The notes below the pieces were generated by a model. The model had not been told where the DNA came from and did not search any database. It worked only from the letters and a program-made list of their open reading frames with translations. A stretch of DNA of 13,455 nt from Holophagae bacterium (lineage in GTDB: Bacteria > Acidobacteriota > Thermoanaerobaculia > Thermoanaerobaculales > Sulfomarinibacteraceae). Location: positions 1-13,455 of the forward strand of contig DAOWGJ010000232.1 of the NCBI GenBank assembly GCA_030637505.1, written 5' to 3'. This document shows positions 7,431-13,455 of the stretch, in pieces. Positions within the stretch are counted from its first letter, which is position 1. Every line of letters begins with the position of its first letter. The position numbers were made by a program, and so were the translations under genes.

Positions 7431-7513
7431 AATATCTTCATATACATTGCCGCGATCTTACCTGCCGCGTCAGCGACCCCGAAAAACTGAATTTCATAGG
7501 CCACCCCCACAGT

Positions 7514-7546
7514 ATAGAGCTTGTGAAAGAAAGTGACAAGCTCTAT
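7514..7546. promoter_or_regulatory. 11-bp inverted repeat upstream of the sugar transferase
   Basis: ATAGAGCTTGT (7514-7524) and ACAAGCTCTAT (7536-7546) are perfectly complementary, with an 11-nt purine-rich centre. It ends 39 nt before the sugar transferase ATG. No T-tract follows it in either direction. It could be an operator or a 5'-UTR hairpin. Function is unknown. Confidence 0.45.
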
Positions 7547-7585
7547 TCCGGCATCGCAGGGAAAGAAAATGTAAGATAGGCTCCG

Positions 7586-8935
7586 ATGTCACCTTTCCAG
7601 GCGAACCGTTGGTTGCCGGTGTGGGTTCTGGCCCTTCTGGACGCCCTTTCGATCCTCGGCGGAGGATTGATCGCGGCGTGGCTCCGCTTCCTGCCGGAGT
7701 TTCTGGGCCAGGAGCTGGCCGTCCTCGGCGCACATCCCGGTTTCATCGCATACGCCTTCGGGGCCCAGTGGGCACTGGCGACGACCTTCGACCTCTACCG
7801 GCCTCAGGTCTGGCGGGGCCGCGACGAACTTCTGGTCCGAATGGCGGCCCTGGCCGTCTCCCTTCCGGTCGCCCTGACCCTTGGTGTCTACCTGGTCCCC
7901 GGATGGCAGTTCGGACGCGGTCTGCTGTTGTTGACACTCTTGACCGCGTTGCCGCTCCAGGCCATCGGCCGACTGTGCTGGCTGGTATGGGGCGGCCATG
8001 CGCCGGAGCGACAGGCGGTCCTCGTCGGAGACGGCCCGATCGTCACCTCCCTTCTTGCAGAGTTGCACAATCGCCCCTGGGCGCCGTTTCGGATTACCCT
8101 GCACATCGCAGCTTCGGCCCTTGAAGAAAATCCGGAGGAAGTCCAGGAGTCTCTTTCGAAGGCGGACCTCTTGATCGTCGCCACGCTGGCCAATGCCGAC
8201 GCCACCGAGCCGGTCACGGCCCACAATTTTCGGGGGACACCCGTCATCGACGCCGCCGGCGCCTACGCAGAGCTGACCGGGCGGATCCCGGTGCAACAGG
8301 TTGACTCCCGGTGGTTCATCGCCACCGGCGACTTCTCCAACCTGGCAACGTCTCCCTTCCACCATCTTCAGCGAGCGATGGATATCGTGGTCGCGTTGGG
8401 ACTCCTGGTCCTGACCTCCCCGATCATTCTTCTATCGGCCCTGGTTGTTGGATTGTCCGGGGGAGCGCCTCTCATTTTCCGGCAGACGCGACTTGGCCGT
8501 TTTCGCACGGAGTTCACCCTCTTCAAACTCCGAACGATGGACAACTCCGCGGAAGAAAACGGACCCGAATTCGCCGGGCGCAAGGACGACAGGATCCTGC
8601 CGTTCGCCGCTTTCCTCCGACGGTGGAGAATCGACGAACTGCCGCAACTCGTCAACGTGCTCAGAGGCGACATGAGCCTGGTAGGTCCCCGCCCGGAGCG
8701 CCCCGAGGTCACCAAAGACCTCGAGGGAGAGATCCCCTTTTTCGGTTATCGCTATTCGGTTCGTCCAGGCTTGACCGGCTGGGCCCAGGTGAATCACCCC
8801 TACTGTGCCGACCTCGACGACCATCGCATCAAATTGGAATACGACCTCTACTCCCTCAGGCAGCACGGCCCGATGTTGTACCTCCTGGTGTTGGTAAGGA
8901 CGATGGGAGCACTGGTGTTTTCTCCGGGGCGCTAG
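7586..8935 (+). CDS. Polyprenyl-phosphate sugar-1-phosphate transferase (EpsB/WbaP-like initiating glycosyltransferase)
   Basis: Transfers a sugar-1-phosphate from a nucleotide sugar to undecaprenyl phosphate, the first membrane step of exopolysaccharide or O-antigen assembly. The 449-residue protein has about four N-terminal hydrophobic segments (10-32, 50-70, 85-105, 110-135) and a nucleotide-binding-like middle domain (about 142-245, beginning AVLVGDG). The C-terminal catalytic Bac_transf domain (about 260-449) starts with a membrane helix (265-290). Catalytic-domain motifs are FKLRTM (313-318), the Asp-Glu pair in RRWRIDELPQL (Asp350, Glu351), SLVGPRPERPE and RPGLTGWAQV. The C-terminal region, with VNHPY and KLEYDLYSL, resembles transferases linked to PEP-CTERM/exosortase loci, by recall only. 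No other polysaccharide genes are in the window, so it looks like an orphan. The Shine-Dalgarno is weak; the ATG fits the first membrane segment. Confidence 0.9.
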   Translation: MSPFQANRWLPVWVLALLDALSILGGGLIAAWLRFLPEFLGQELAVLGAHPGFIAYAFGAQWALATTFDLYRPQVWRGRDELLVRMAALAVSLPVALTLGVYLVPGWQFGRGLLLLTLLTALPLQAIGRLCWLVWGGHAPERQAVLVGDGPIVTSLLAELHNRPWAPFRITLHIAASALEENPEEVQESLSKADLLIVATLANADATEPVTAHNFRGTPVIDAAGAYAELTGRIPVQQVDSRWFIATGDFSNLATSPFHHLQRAMDIVVALGLLVLTSPIILLSALVVGLSGGAPLIFRQTRLGRFRTEFTLFKLRTMDNSAEENGPEFAGRKDDRILPFAAFLRRWRIDELPQLVNVLRGDMSLVGPRPERPEVTKDLEGEIPFFGYRYSVRPGLTGWAQVNHPYCADLDDHRIKLEYDLYSLRQHGPMLYLLVLVRTMGALVFSPGR

Positions 8936-8938
8936 CCC

Positions 8939-9108
8939 GCGCTTCTCACCGGTGATCTACTGCGGCGCGAAATACGCAGTAATCTGCAGCGTTTACTTGA
9001 AATCGCTCAATCAACATAGTGCGAACTATGCCTCGTTCGCTCATCCTGCGAAAACACTTCATCTCACCACGTCTTCCGCGCCTCGCAACGAAAACCGGTG
9101 AGAAGTGC
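8939..9108. repeat. 170-bp element with 15-bp imperfect terminal inverted repeats (MITE-like candidate)
   Basis: CTTCTCACCGGT (8942-8953) is perfectly complementary to ACCGGTGAGAAG (9094-9105), and the pairing extends outward to 14 of 15 positions. Inside are small hairpins, including TACTGCG (8958-8964) with CGCAGTA (8975-8981). It starts 4 nt after the sugar transferase stop codon. No convincing ORF lies inside. Copies elsewhere in the genome would be needed to call it mobile. Confidence 0.5.
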
Positions 9109-9147
9109 GGGCTGGCCTTTTGGTATCGACTCCGCCAGGTTGGCATA

Positions 9148-9176
9148 TTGACTCTGAAGCCCAGGCTGACCATACT
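9148..9176 (+). promoter_or_regulatory. Sigma70-like promoter driving the TPP riboswitch and TonB receptor
   Basis: TTGACT (9148-9153, 5/6 match to TTGACA) and CATACT (9171-9176, 4/6 match to TATAAT) are separated by an ideal 17 nt. Transcription would begin near 9183, about 28 nt before the aptamer. Its position between the repeat element and the riboswitch supports the call. Confidence 0.55.
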
Positions 9177-9210
9177 GAACAGGTCGAGGGGCGAAGAGCA
9201 CCCGCGACAT

Positions 9211-9330
9211 CCAAGGGGGTGCCCCCGCATTGACTGGGGGCTGAGAACACACCCTTGGCCCGGAAAATCGGGACCTCGCGTTCTTTCCGGGCAAGAACCT
9301 GATCCGGGTCATGCCGGCGGAGGGATTTGG
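9211..9330 (+). ncRNA. TPP riboswitch (THI element) in the leader of the TonB receptor
   Basis: The conserved core is clear: GGGGTGCC, a P3 stem (GCCCCC 9221-9226 with GGGGGC 9236-9241), CTGAGA (9241-9246), ACCC (9251-9254), GAACCTGAT (9295-9303), a P5 stem (CCGG 9304-9307 with CCGG 9314-9317) and GCGGAGGGA (9317-9325). P1 is CCAAG (9211-9215) with TTTGG (9326-9330). An extra 8-bp stem (9259-9266 with 9284-9291) lies between P2 and P4; variable stems here are known in the class. CCAAGGG (9211-9217) can also pair perfectly with CCCTTGG (9252-9258), a possible ligand-free alternative to P1. The GGAGGG ribosome-binding site is inside the aptamer's 3' end, so TPP binding should block translation of the next gene. 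Confidence 0.93.
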
Positions 9331-9333
9331 ACA

Positions 9334-11799
9334 GTGGTTTTCTTTGCTGGAGTCGTACGTATATTTCGGCACGCCTCGACGCTTGTCTTGATGACGATCC
9401 TCATGGGCTCAGCTTCCCTCCTGGCCGGAGAGATCATCACAGGAACGGTCCAGGGCCCAGGGGGAAATCCGATCGTCAGGGCGACGATCTCCCTCGGGGG
9501 TAGCGACACTTCTACGGTCACAGCCGCGGACGGCGCCTTTGAATTGACCCTCGCCGAGCCCGTGATCTTGCCCATCCGACTGTCCATCAGGGCGAAGGGG
9601 TTTGAGCCGGGAACCCTCGAACTGGCCGGCATCCCGCAGTTCTTGGAGATCCGCCTCGAACCGACGCCCCTGTTTTCCGGCGAGGTCGTGGTGACGACCA
9701 ACCGCGCCCAGATCGGGGAGACGCCGGTAACTCTGAGCAATATATCGAGGGAGGAGATCGAACGAAACGACTGGGGCCAGGACGTGCCTCTGCTGCTGCA
9801 GCATGTCCCCGGTTTCTACGCCTTCAATGACAACGGAAACGGCATGGGGTATTCCTACTTCTTCCTGCGGGGTTTCGACATGCGCAGGACGTCGGTCAGT
9901 CTCAACGGCGTCCCGCTCAATGACGCCCACTCCCATGGTGTCTACTTCGTCGACCTGGCTGCTTTCCTGTCGACCACCGAAGATATCCAGGTGCAGCGTG
10001 GCGTCGGCACGAACCTCTACGGGGGTTCGGCAATCGGCGGCGCCGTCGACATGAGGACCCGGACGCCCCTGGCCGAGCCCCGCCTCCGGATTTCCGCCGG
10101 CGGAGGGTCCTGGGGCACGAGGACCTCTCAGATCGAGTTTGACAGCGGACTGATCGACGAGGAGTGGGCGGCAACCTTTCGGTATTCACGATCGAAATCG
10201 GACGGCTATCGCGACCAGAGCTGGCTGGACGCCTGGAACTACTACGCGACTATCGAGCACTACGGGCAGAAGAACACAACCCGTCTGGTGCTGTTCGGCG
10301 GCCCCGAGGACACCCATTTGGCCTATGAAGGCATCACGCAGGCCTACCTCAATGGAGAGATCACCGGCAACAAACGCAAGGACCGGCGCCACAACCCCTT
10401 GACCTACCCGGGCGAAATCGATCACTTCTTCCAGCCCCATTTCCAGCTGATCAACAATACTCAGTTGAATCCGGACCTCACGCTGAACAACACGCTGTTC
10501 TATTTCGAGGGCGACGGATATTTTGAACAATACAAAACGGATCGGTGGCTGCCCGAATACGGCCTCGAGCCCCACCCCGGCCCCGACGGCGAATGGATCG
10601 ACACCACTGATCTGATCCGTCGCCGCGAGGTCGACGAATGGGACGCCGGATGGATCGGGTCGGTGGAATGGCGGCACGGGAATAACAGGGGTGCCCTTCA
10701 GGCGGGATTAGCCGTCCGTCTGCACAGCGGCCGGCATGAAGGGAAAACCATCTGGGCCCAGCACTACCCTCCCAACACACCGCCGAATCACCCTTACTAC
10801 GATTACCAATTGGACAAGCAAACCTACCAGCCCTTTGTTCAGGAGGAGTGGAAGGTCTCGGACCGGTGGCGGCTCTTCGGCGGCATGACCTGGACCTCTC
10901 ATCGCTACCATATGCACGACGACAAGTTGAAGGGGGTTGATTTCGTCGAAACGTTCACCTATCTGCTGCCTCGTCTGGGCGTCACCTTCAATCCAGCGCC
11001 GGATTGGAGCGTCTACGCCAACGTGTCCCGCGGAGGCCGCGAGCCCGCATTCCGGGACATTTACGATCCGCAGGACTTCTGGTTCGGAGATCAGCCCCAC
11101 CAACTCGATCCCGAGGAACTGACTGACTTCGAGTTGGGGGTTCAACACCAATGGGCCACAGGCTATGGGCGCTTCAACCTCTACCTGCTGGATTTCGACA
11201 ATGCAATCGTTTGGGCAGGAGGACTGGACAGCGACGGTCTACCGATCACGGCCAATGGGGCCCAGACAACACACAAGGGCGCAGAGCTGGAAGTGGGATG
11301 GACGCCGAGACCTCGCTTCGGCGCACGGCTGACCGCGTCCTTTTCGCAGGCCACCTTCGATCAATTCCAGGAGTTTGGGTGGGACGGGACCTTCCAGGAC
11401 CACAGCGGAAACCGCATCGCCGGGACACCGGAGTGGCTGGCATCGCTGGAGCTGACCGGGGGCTGGGGACCGGTGGACGTGGTGGCCACCGTCCGATACG
11501 CCGGGACGTTCTACCTGGACAACACCGAGGACCTGCGCAAATACCCGGGCCTCAAGGATGACCCTGCCTACATCCACAGAGTCAACGAGGCCTTTACCAC
11601 CGTTGACCTCGGAGCCAAGATCAACGCCGGTCAAAGTCTGGCCTCCTTGATCGGAGCAAAAGTCATCGTCGTTGATCTCCGCATCAACAATGTCTTCGAC
11701 AGTCTCTACACGACCTTTGGTTACGTCTGGGGGCCGGAACCCACGTGGATCCCGGCGGCAACAAGAAGCGTGTACGGTGGTGTGACGGTCGATTGGTGA
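9334..11799 (+). CDS. TonB-dependent outer-membrane receptor under TPP riboswitch control (probable thiamin-related uptake)
   Basis: A ligand-gated outer-membrane porin energised by TonB-ExbBD. I start at GTG 9334 (821 aa), 9 nt after GGAGGG; the longer open frame from 9019 reads through the riboswitch and is not coding. A signal peptide covers about residues 1-32 (Arg-containing n-region, then TLVLMTILMGSASLLA). A carboxypeptidase-regulatory-like beta domain follows (33-110), then a TonB-box-like EVVVTTNR (117-124), a plug domain (about 117-242, with FFLRGFDMRRTSVSLNGVPL and LYGGSAIGGAVD), and a 22-strand-type barrel to the C-terminal Trp (VTVDW). The riboswitch implies expression when thiamin pyrophosphate is low, so thiamin or a precursor is the likely substrate. 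Similar TPP-regulated receptors are known in Bacteroidetes. A terminator after the gene makes the unit monocistronic. Substrate identity is inferred only from regulation. Confidence 0.92.
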   Translation: MVFFAGVVRIFRHASTLVLMTILMGSASLLAGEIITGTVQGPGGNPIVRATISLGGSDTSTVTAADGAFELTLAEPVILPIRLSIRAKGFEPGTLELAGIPQFLEIRLEPTPLFSGEVVVTTNRAQIGETPVTLSNISREEIERNDWGQDVPLLLQHVPGFYAFNDNGNGMGYSYFFLRGFDMRRTSVSLNGVPLNDAHSHGVYFVDLAAFLSTTEDIQVQRGVGTNLYGGSAIGGAVDMRTRTPLAEPRLRISAGGGSWGTRTSQIEFDSGLIDEEWAATFRYSRSKSDGYRDQSWLDAWNYYATIEHYGQKNTTRLVLFGGPEDTHLAYEGITQAYLNGEITGNKRKDRRHNPLTYPGEIDHFFQPHFQLINNTQLNPDLTLNNTLFYFEGDGYFEQYKTDRWLPEYGLEPHPGPDGEWIDTTDLIRRREVDEWDAGWIGSVEWRHGNNRGALQAGLAVRLHSGRHEGKTIWAQHYPPNTPPNHPYYDYQLDKQTYQPFVQEEWKVSDRWRLFGGMTWTSHRYHMHDDKLKGVDFVETFTYLLPRLGVTFNPAPDWSVYANVSRGGREPAFRDIYDPQDFWFGDQPHQLDPEELTDFELGVQHQWATGYGRFNLYLLDFDNAIVWAGGLDSDGLPITANGAQTTHKGAELEVGWTPRPRFGARLTASFSQATFDQFQEFGWDGTFQDHSGNRIAGTPEWLASLELTGGWGPVDVVATVRYAGTFYLDNTEDLRKYPGLKDDPAYIHRVNEAFTTVDLGAKINAGQSLASLIGAKVIVVDLRINNVFDSLYTTFGYVWGPEPTWIPAATRSVYGGVTVDW

Positions 11800-11803
11800 G
11801 GAA

Positions 11804-11948
11804 GCCGTTAGCCGTTAGCTTTTAGCCATTAGCAAGAGCACTTACGCCATTTCTTCGCGAAGACCACAGGGCGCTCGCCCCGACCATGCCAGCTGGATGC
11901 CGAACGGTTTTCCCCGGGCTAACGGCTAAGAGCTAACTGCTAAAAGCT
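11804..11948. repeat. Intergenic element with inverted heptamer arrays (GCTAANN)
   Basis: The right array (11918-11948) reads GCTAACG, GCTAAGA, GCTAACT, GCTAAAA and GCT. The left array (11804-11833), read on the minus strand, is GCTAATG, GCTAAAA, GCTAACG, GCTAACG and GC. They face each other across an 84-nt spacer. It begins 5 nt after the TonB receptor stop and ends exactly where the terminator stem starts. GGTTTTCCCCGGGCT just before the right array resembles GTTTCCGGGCT before the right array of the 1753-1949 element. Confidence 0.8.
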
Positions 11949-11993
11949 CCCGGCGAATCCGGAACCATTCCTGGTTCCGGATTCGCCGGGTTT
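11949..11993 (+). terminator. Intrinsic terminator after the TonB receptor
   Basis: A perfect 19-bp stem (11949-11967 with 11972-11990) has a 4-nt TTCC loop and is followed by TTT. The stem is much longer than usual, and the T-run is short. It separates the riboswitch-controlled receptor from the acyltransferase 33 nt downstream. Confidence 0.7.
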
Positions 11994-12025
11994 GCTATCC
12001 TCCCCTGAGCCATGGAAGCCACCGC

Positions 12026-12739
12026 ATGATTCAACCGATACTGACCTTTATTCTGCTGTCAAGCATCATGATCCTGAGCCGGATTTTCTTCAGGTTCGAG
12101 GGTGAATGGCTGGGCGACATCCCGGCTCGAGACTGGGGAAAACTGCGGGCGCTGGTTATCCTCAACCACACAAGCCTTTTCGAACCTCTCTTGGCCGGCT
12201 TCGGCAACATGCGCCTCTTCTGGCTGTTTTCTCGTCACGGGGTCCTTCCGGTGGCCGAGAAGACGATGCGGCGTCGAATCGGTATTGTCTTCCGATTTTT
12301 GGTGAGGCACCCTATCGTCATCACCCGCCAACGAGACCACACGTGGGAAAGCGTCCTCAATAGAATCGATGACCAATCGCTCGTAATCATCCTCCCCGAA
12401 GGGCGAATGAAACGTACGGACGGCCTCGATGCCGGCGGGCGGCCAATGACGATACGTGGGGGAATCGCCGACATTCTGGAGCCCCTGGAAAGCGGAAGAA
12501 TCCTGATGGTGTACTCCGGGGGCCTCCATCATATCCAGACCCCAGGTCAAAGCCGGTGGCCGAAACTCTTCCGAACCGTTCGAGCCCGCCTCGAGCTGAT
12601 GGATATTCAGGACTACAAAGCCGGTGTATTAGCGGCATCCGAGGGGAAAAACTTCCGGAGGGCGCTGATCAAAGACCTGACCGCCCGCCGCGACCTTCAT
12701 TGCCCCGCTCTTGAGGATGCTTCGTTGAGGGATGGTTAA
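12026..12739 (+). CDS. PlsC-like lysophospholipid/glycerol-phosphate acyltransferase family protein
   Basis: A small (237 aa) membrane-attached acyltransferase, probably moving an acyl chain onto a lipid or lipid-like acceptor at the inner membrane. An N-terminal hydrophobic segment (4-20) is followed by the block I motif NHTSLFE (47-53) and the block III motif PEGRMKR (124-130). Block I is normally HX4D; here the acid is Glu53 (HX4E). Block III varies from the common FPEGTRS. These changes place it in a divergent branch, so the substrate is open. The C-terminal third shows no domain I recognise. The ATG is the first in-frame start, and no strong Shine-Dalgarno is visible. A five-codon frame (12012-12029) overlaps this start as ATGA. 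A strong terminator lies upstream, so it needs its own promoter or readthrough. Confidence 0.75.
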   Translation: MIQPILTFILLSSIMILSRIFFRFEGEWLGDIPARDWGKLRALVILNHTSLFEPLLAGFGNMRLFWLFSRHGVLPVAEKTMRRRIGIVFRFLVRHPIVITRQRDHTWESVLNRIDDQSLVIILPEGRMKRTDGLDAGGRPMTIRGGIADILEPLESGRILMVYSGGLHHIQTPGQSRWPKLFRTVRARLELMDIQDYKAGVLAASEGKNFRRALIKDLTARRDLHCPALEDASLRDG

Positions 12740-12764
12740 TCCCCGAAGTCAGATTTAACGGCAT

Positions 12765-12900
12765 TGTAGGGGCGAACCTATGTGTTCGCCCGGACGCCGG
12801 TTTGAATGGGGATTTGCACGACGGGCCGGGTGGCGTCGCGGATATTATTGGGGATGTTGATCCAGGAGAATAAGGGCGCACACATAGGTGCGCCCCTACA
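12765..12900. repeat. GTAG-headed REP-like hairpin pair (BIME-like), family 2
   Basis: The left unit (12765-12791) is TGTAG followed by the hairpin GGGCGAAC-CTATGT-GTTCGCCC. The right unit (12874-12900) is its reverse complement except at two of 27 positions. Those two positions pair with each other in the hairpin (A12775 with T12786 on the left, a C-G pair in the right unit), so both hairpins stay perfect. The 82-nt spacer has no ORF; GACGCC (12793-12798) and GGCGTC (12832-12837) could pair in it. The element fills the gap between convergent genes, starting 26 nt after the acyltransferase stop and ending 6 nt from the APS kinase stop. Confidence 0.8.
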
Positions 12901-12906
12901 GGGAAA

Positions 12907-13455
12907 CTATTGCTTCACGTAGCCCTGCTCTTCCAGATACGTGACAACCCGCGCGGCACTCTGCTCGACCGACTCGTCGTCGGTATTGAGCACGATTTCC
13001 GCCTGGTCCGGTGCTTCGTAGGGCGCCGAGATGCCCGTGAATTCCGGAATAATACCGGCACGCGCTTTCTTGTAGAGGCCCTTGGTGTCGCGCGCTTCAC
13101 AGACAGCCAGGGGCGCATCGACGAAGACTTCGACGAAATCACCATTGCCCTGGATCTTGCGGTTGCGATCGCGGTCCTCGCGGTAGGGCGAGATGAACGC
13201 AGTCAGATTGATCATCCCCGCCTCGGTGAAGAGCTTGGCCACCTCGCCGATCCGACGGATGTTCTCGTTGCGGTCTTCGGGAGAAAAACCCAGATCACTG
13301 TTGAGGCCATGGCGGACGTTGTCCCCGTCAAGCACGGTGCAGGTAACGCCACGCTCGGTCAGGATTCTGTCGACCTCGATGGCCACAGTGCTCTTCCCGG
13401 AACCGGAAAGACCGGTGAACCAAAGGGTCACACCTTTTTGACCGAGCATGTTCTC
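12907..13455 (-). CDS. cysC: Adenylylsulfate (APS) kinase (5' end probably outside window)
   Basis: Phosphorylates adenosine 5'-phosphosulfate with ATP to give PAPS, used for sulfate assimilation or sulfation. Visible are the Walker A loop GLSGSGKST, DGDNVRHGLNSDLGF with the APS-binding region, NIRRIGEVAKLF, the ISPYREDRDRNR stretch and the lid segment KARAGIIPEFTGIS. An ATG at 13449 would give 180 residues. The frame stays open to the window edge (Glu-Asn before that Met), and most CysC proteins have about 15-20 more residues before GVTLWFTG, so the real start is probably beyond the window. A fusion to sulfate adenylyltransferase (Sat-CysC) also cannot be excluded. No terminator was seen, but the REP-like pair begins 6 nt after the stop codon. 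Confidence 0.95.
   Translation of the reverse strand, partial: ENMLGQKGVTLWFTGLSGSGKSTVAIEVDRILTERGVTCTVLDGDNVRHGLNSDLGFSPEDRNENIRRIGEVAKLFTEAGMINLTAFISPYREDRDRNRKIQGNGDFVEVFVDAPLAVCEARDTKGLYKKARAGIIPEFTGISAPYEAPDQAEIVLNTDDESVEQSAARVVTYLEEQGYVKQ

Noticed and set aside
7417..7446. A promoter for the sugar transferase (TTTCCA and TATACA, 18 nt apart)
   Set aside because: Both hexamers match only about 4/6 and the region is AT-rich, so such matches are expected by chance.
9019..9333. An N-terminal extension of the TonB receptor frame (about 105 extra residues)
   Set aside because: It reads through the promoter and the TPP aptamer, has no signal-peptide character at its start, and a strong ribosome-binding site sits just before GTG 9334.
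12012..12029. A five-codon upstream frame overlapping the acyltransferase start as ATGA
   Set aside because: No ribosome-binding site precedes it, and so short a frame is easily due to chance. Noted only in the gene entry.
12765..12900. A structured regulatory RNA or riboswitch
   Set aside because: It lies between two convergent gene ends, not in a leader, and its symmetry is that of an inverted repeat pair with GTAG heads.

Overview
The window (13,455 bp, GC-rich) appears to come from a Gram-negative, probably uncultured bacterium. The evidence for a two-membrane cell is a TonB-dependent outer-membrane receptor with a signal peptide and an aromatic C-terminal residue. The species cannot be named from this sequence. 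The eukaryote-like citrate synthase, the EpsB-like sugar transferase and the many palindromic intergenic repeats would fit Desulfobacterota, Acidobacteriota or a related candidate phylum, but that is only a guess.

Layout: a molybdenum hydroxylase large subunit enters from the left (+, 5' end missing) and converges on a KamA-family radical SAM protein (-). A membrane diguanylate cyclase with a ComP-like PDZ/multi-TM sensor (+) diverges from the KamA gene and converges on a eukaryote-type citrate synthase (-). A polyprenyl-phosphate sugar-1-phosphate transferase (+) diverges from citrate synthase. It is followed by a promoter, a TPP riboswitch and a TonB receptor (+) closed by a strong terminator, and then by a small PlsC-like acyltransferase (+). 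An APS kinase (-, 5' end missing) leaves at the right edge.

The genes do not form one pathway and look like a set of mostly monocistronic housekeeping and accessory genes. The clearest regulatory unit is promoter, TPP aptamer, GGAGGG ribosome-binding site, GTG start and TonB receptor. It points to thiamin-repressed outer-membrane uptake, probably of thiamin or a thiamin precursor.

The most unusual feature is in the gaps. Each of the five plus-strand genes ends within 0-26 nt of a palindromic element, and the elements belong to several different families. They are inverted pairs of GTAG-headed REP-like hairpins (two families), inverted pairs of heptamer arrays (GCTGANN and GCTAANN), a 22-bp perfect inverted repeat that includes a stop codon, and a 170-bp element with 15-bp imperfect terminal inverted repeats. 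In one pair the two arms differ at exactly two positions that base-pair with each other, so the hairpin is conserved. No transposase, CRISPR array, tRNA or rRNA was seen.
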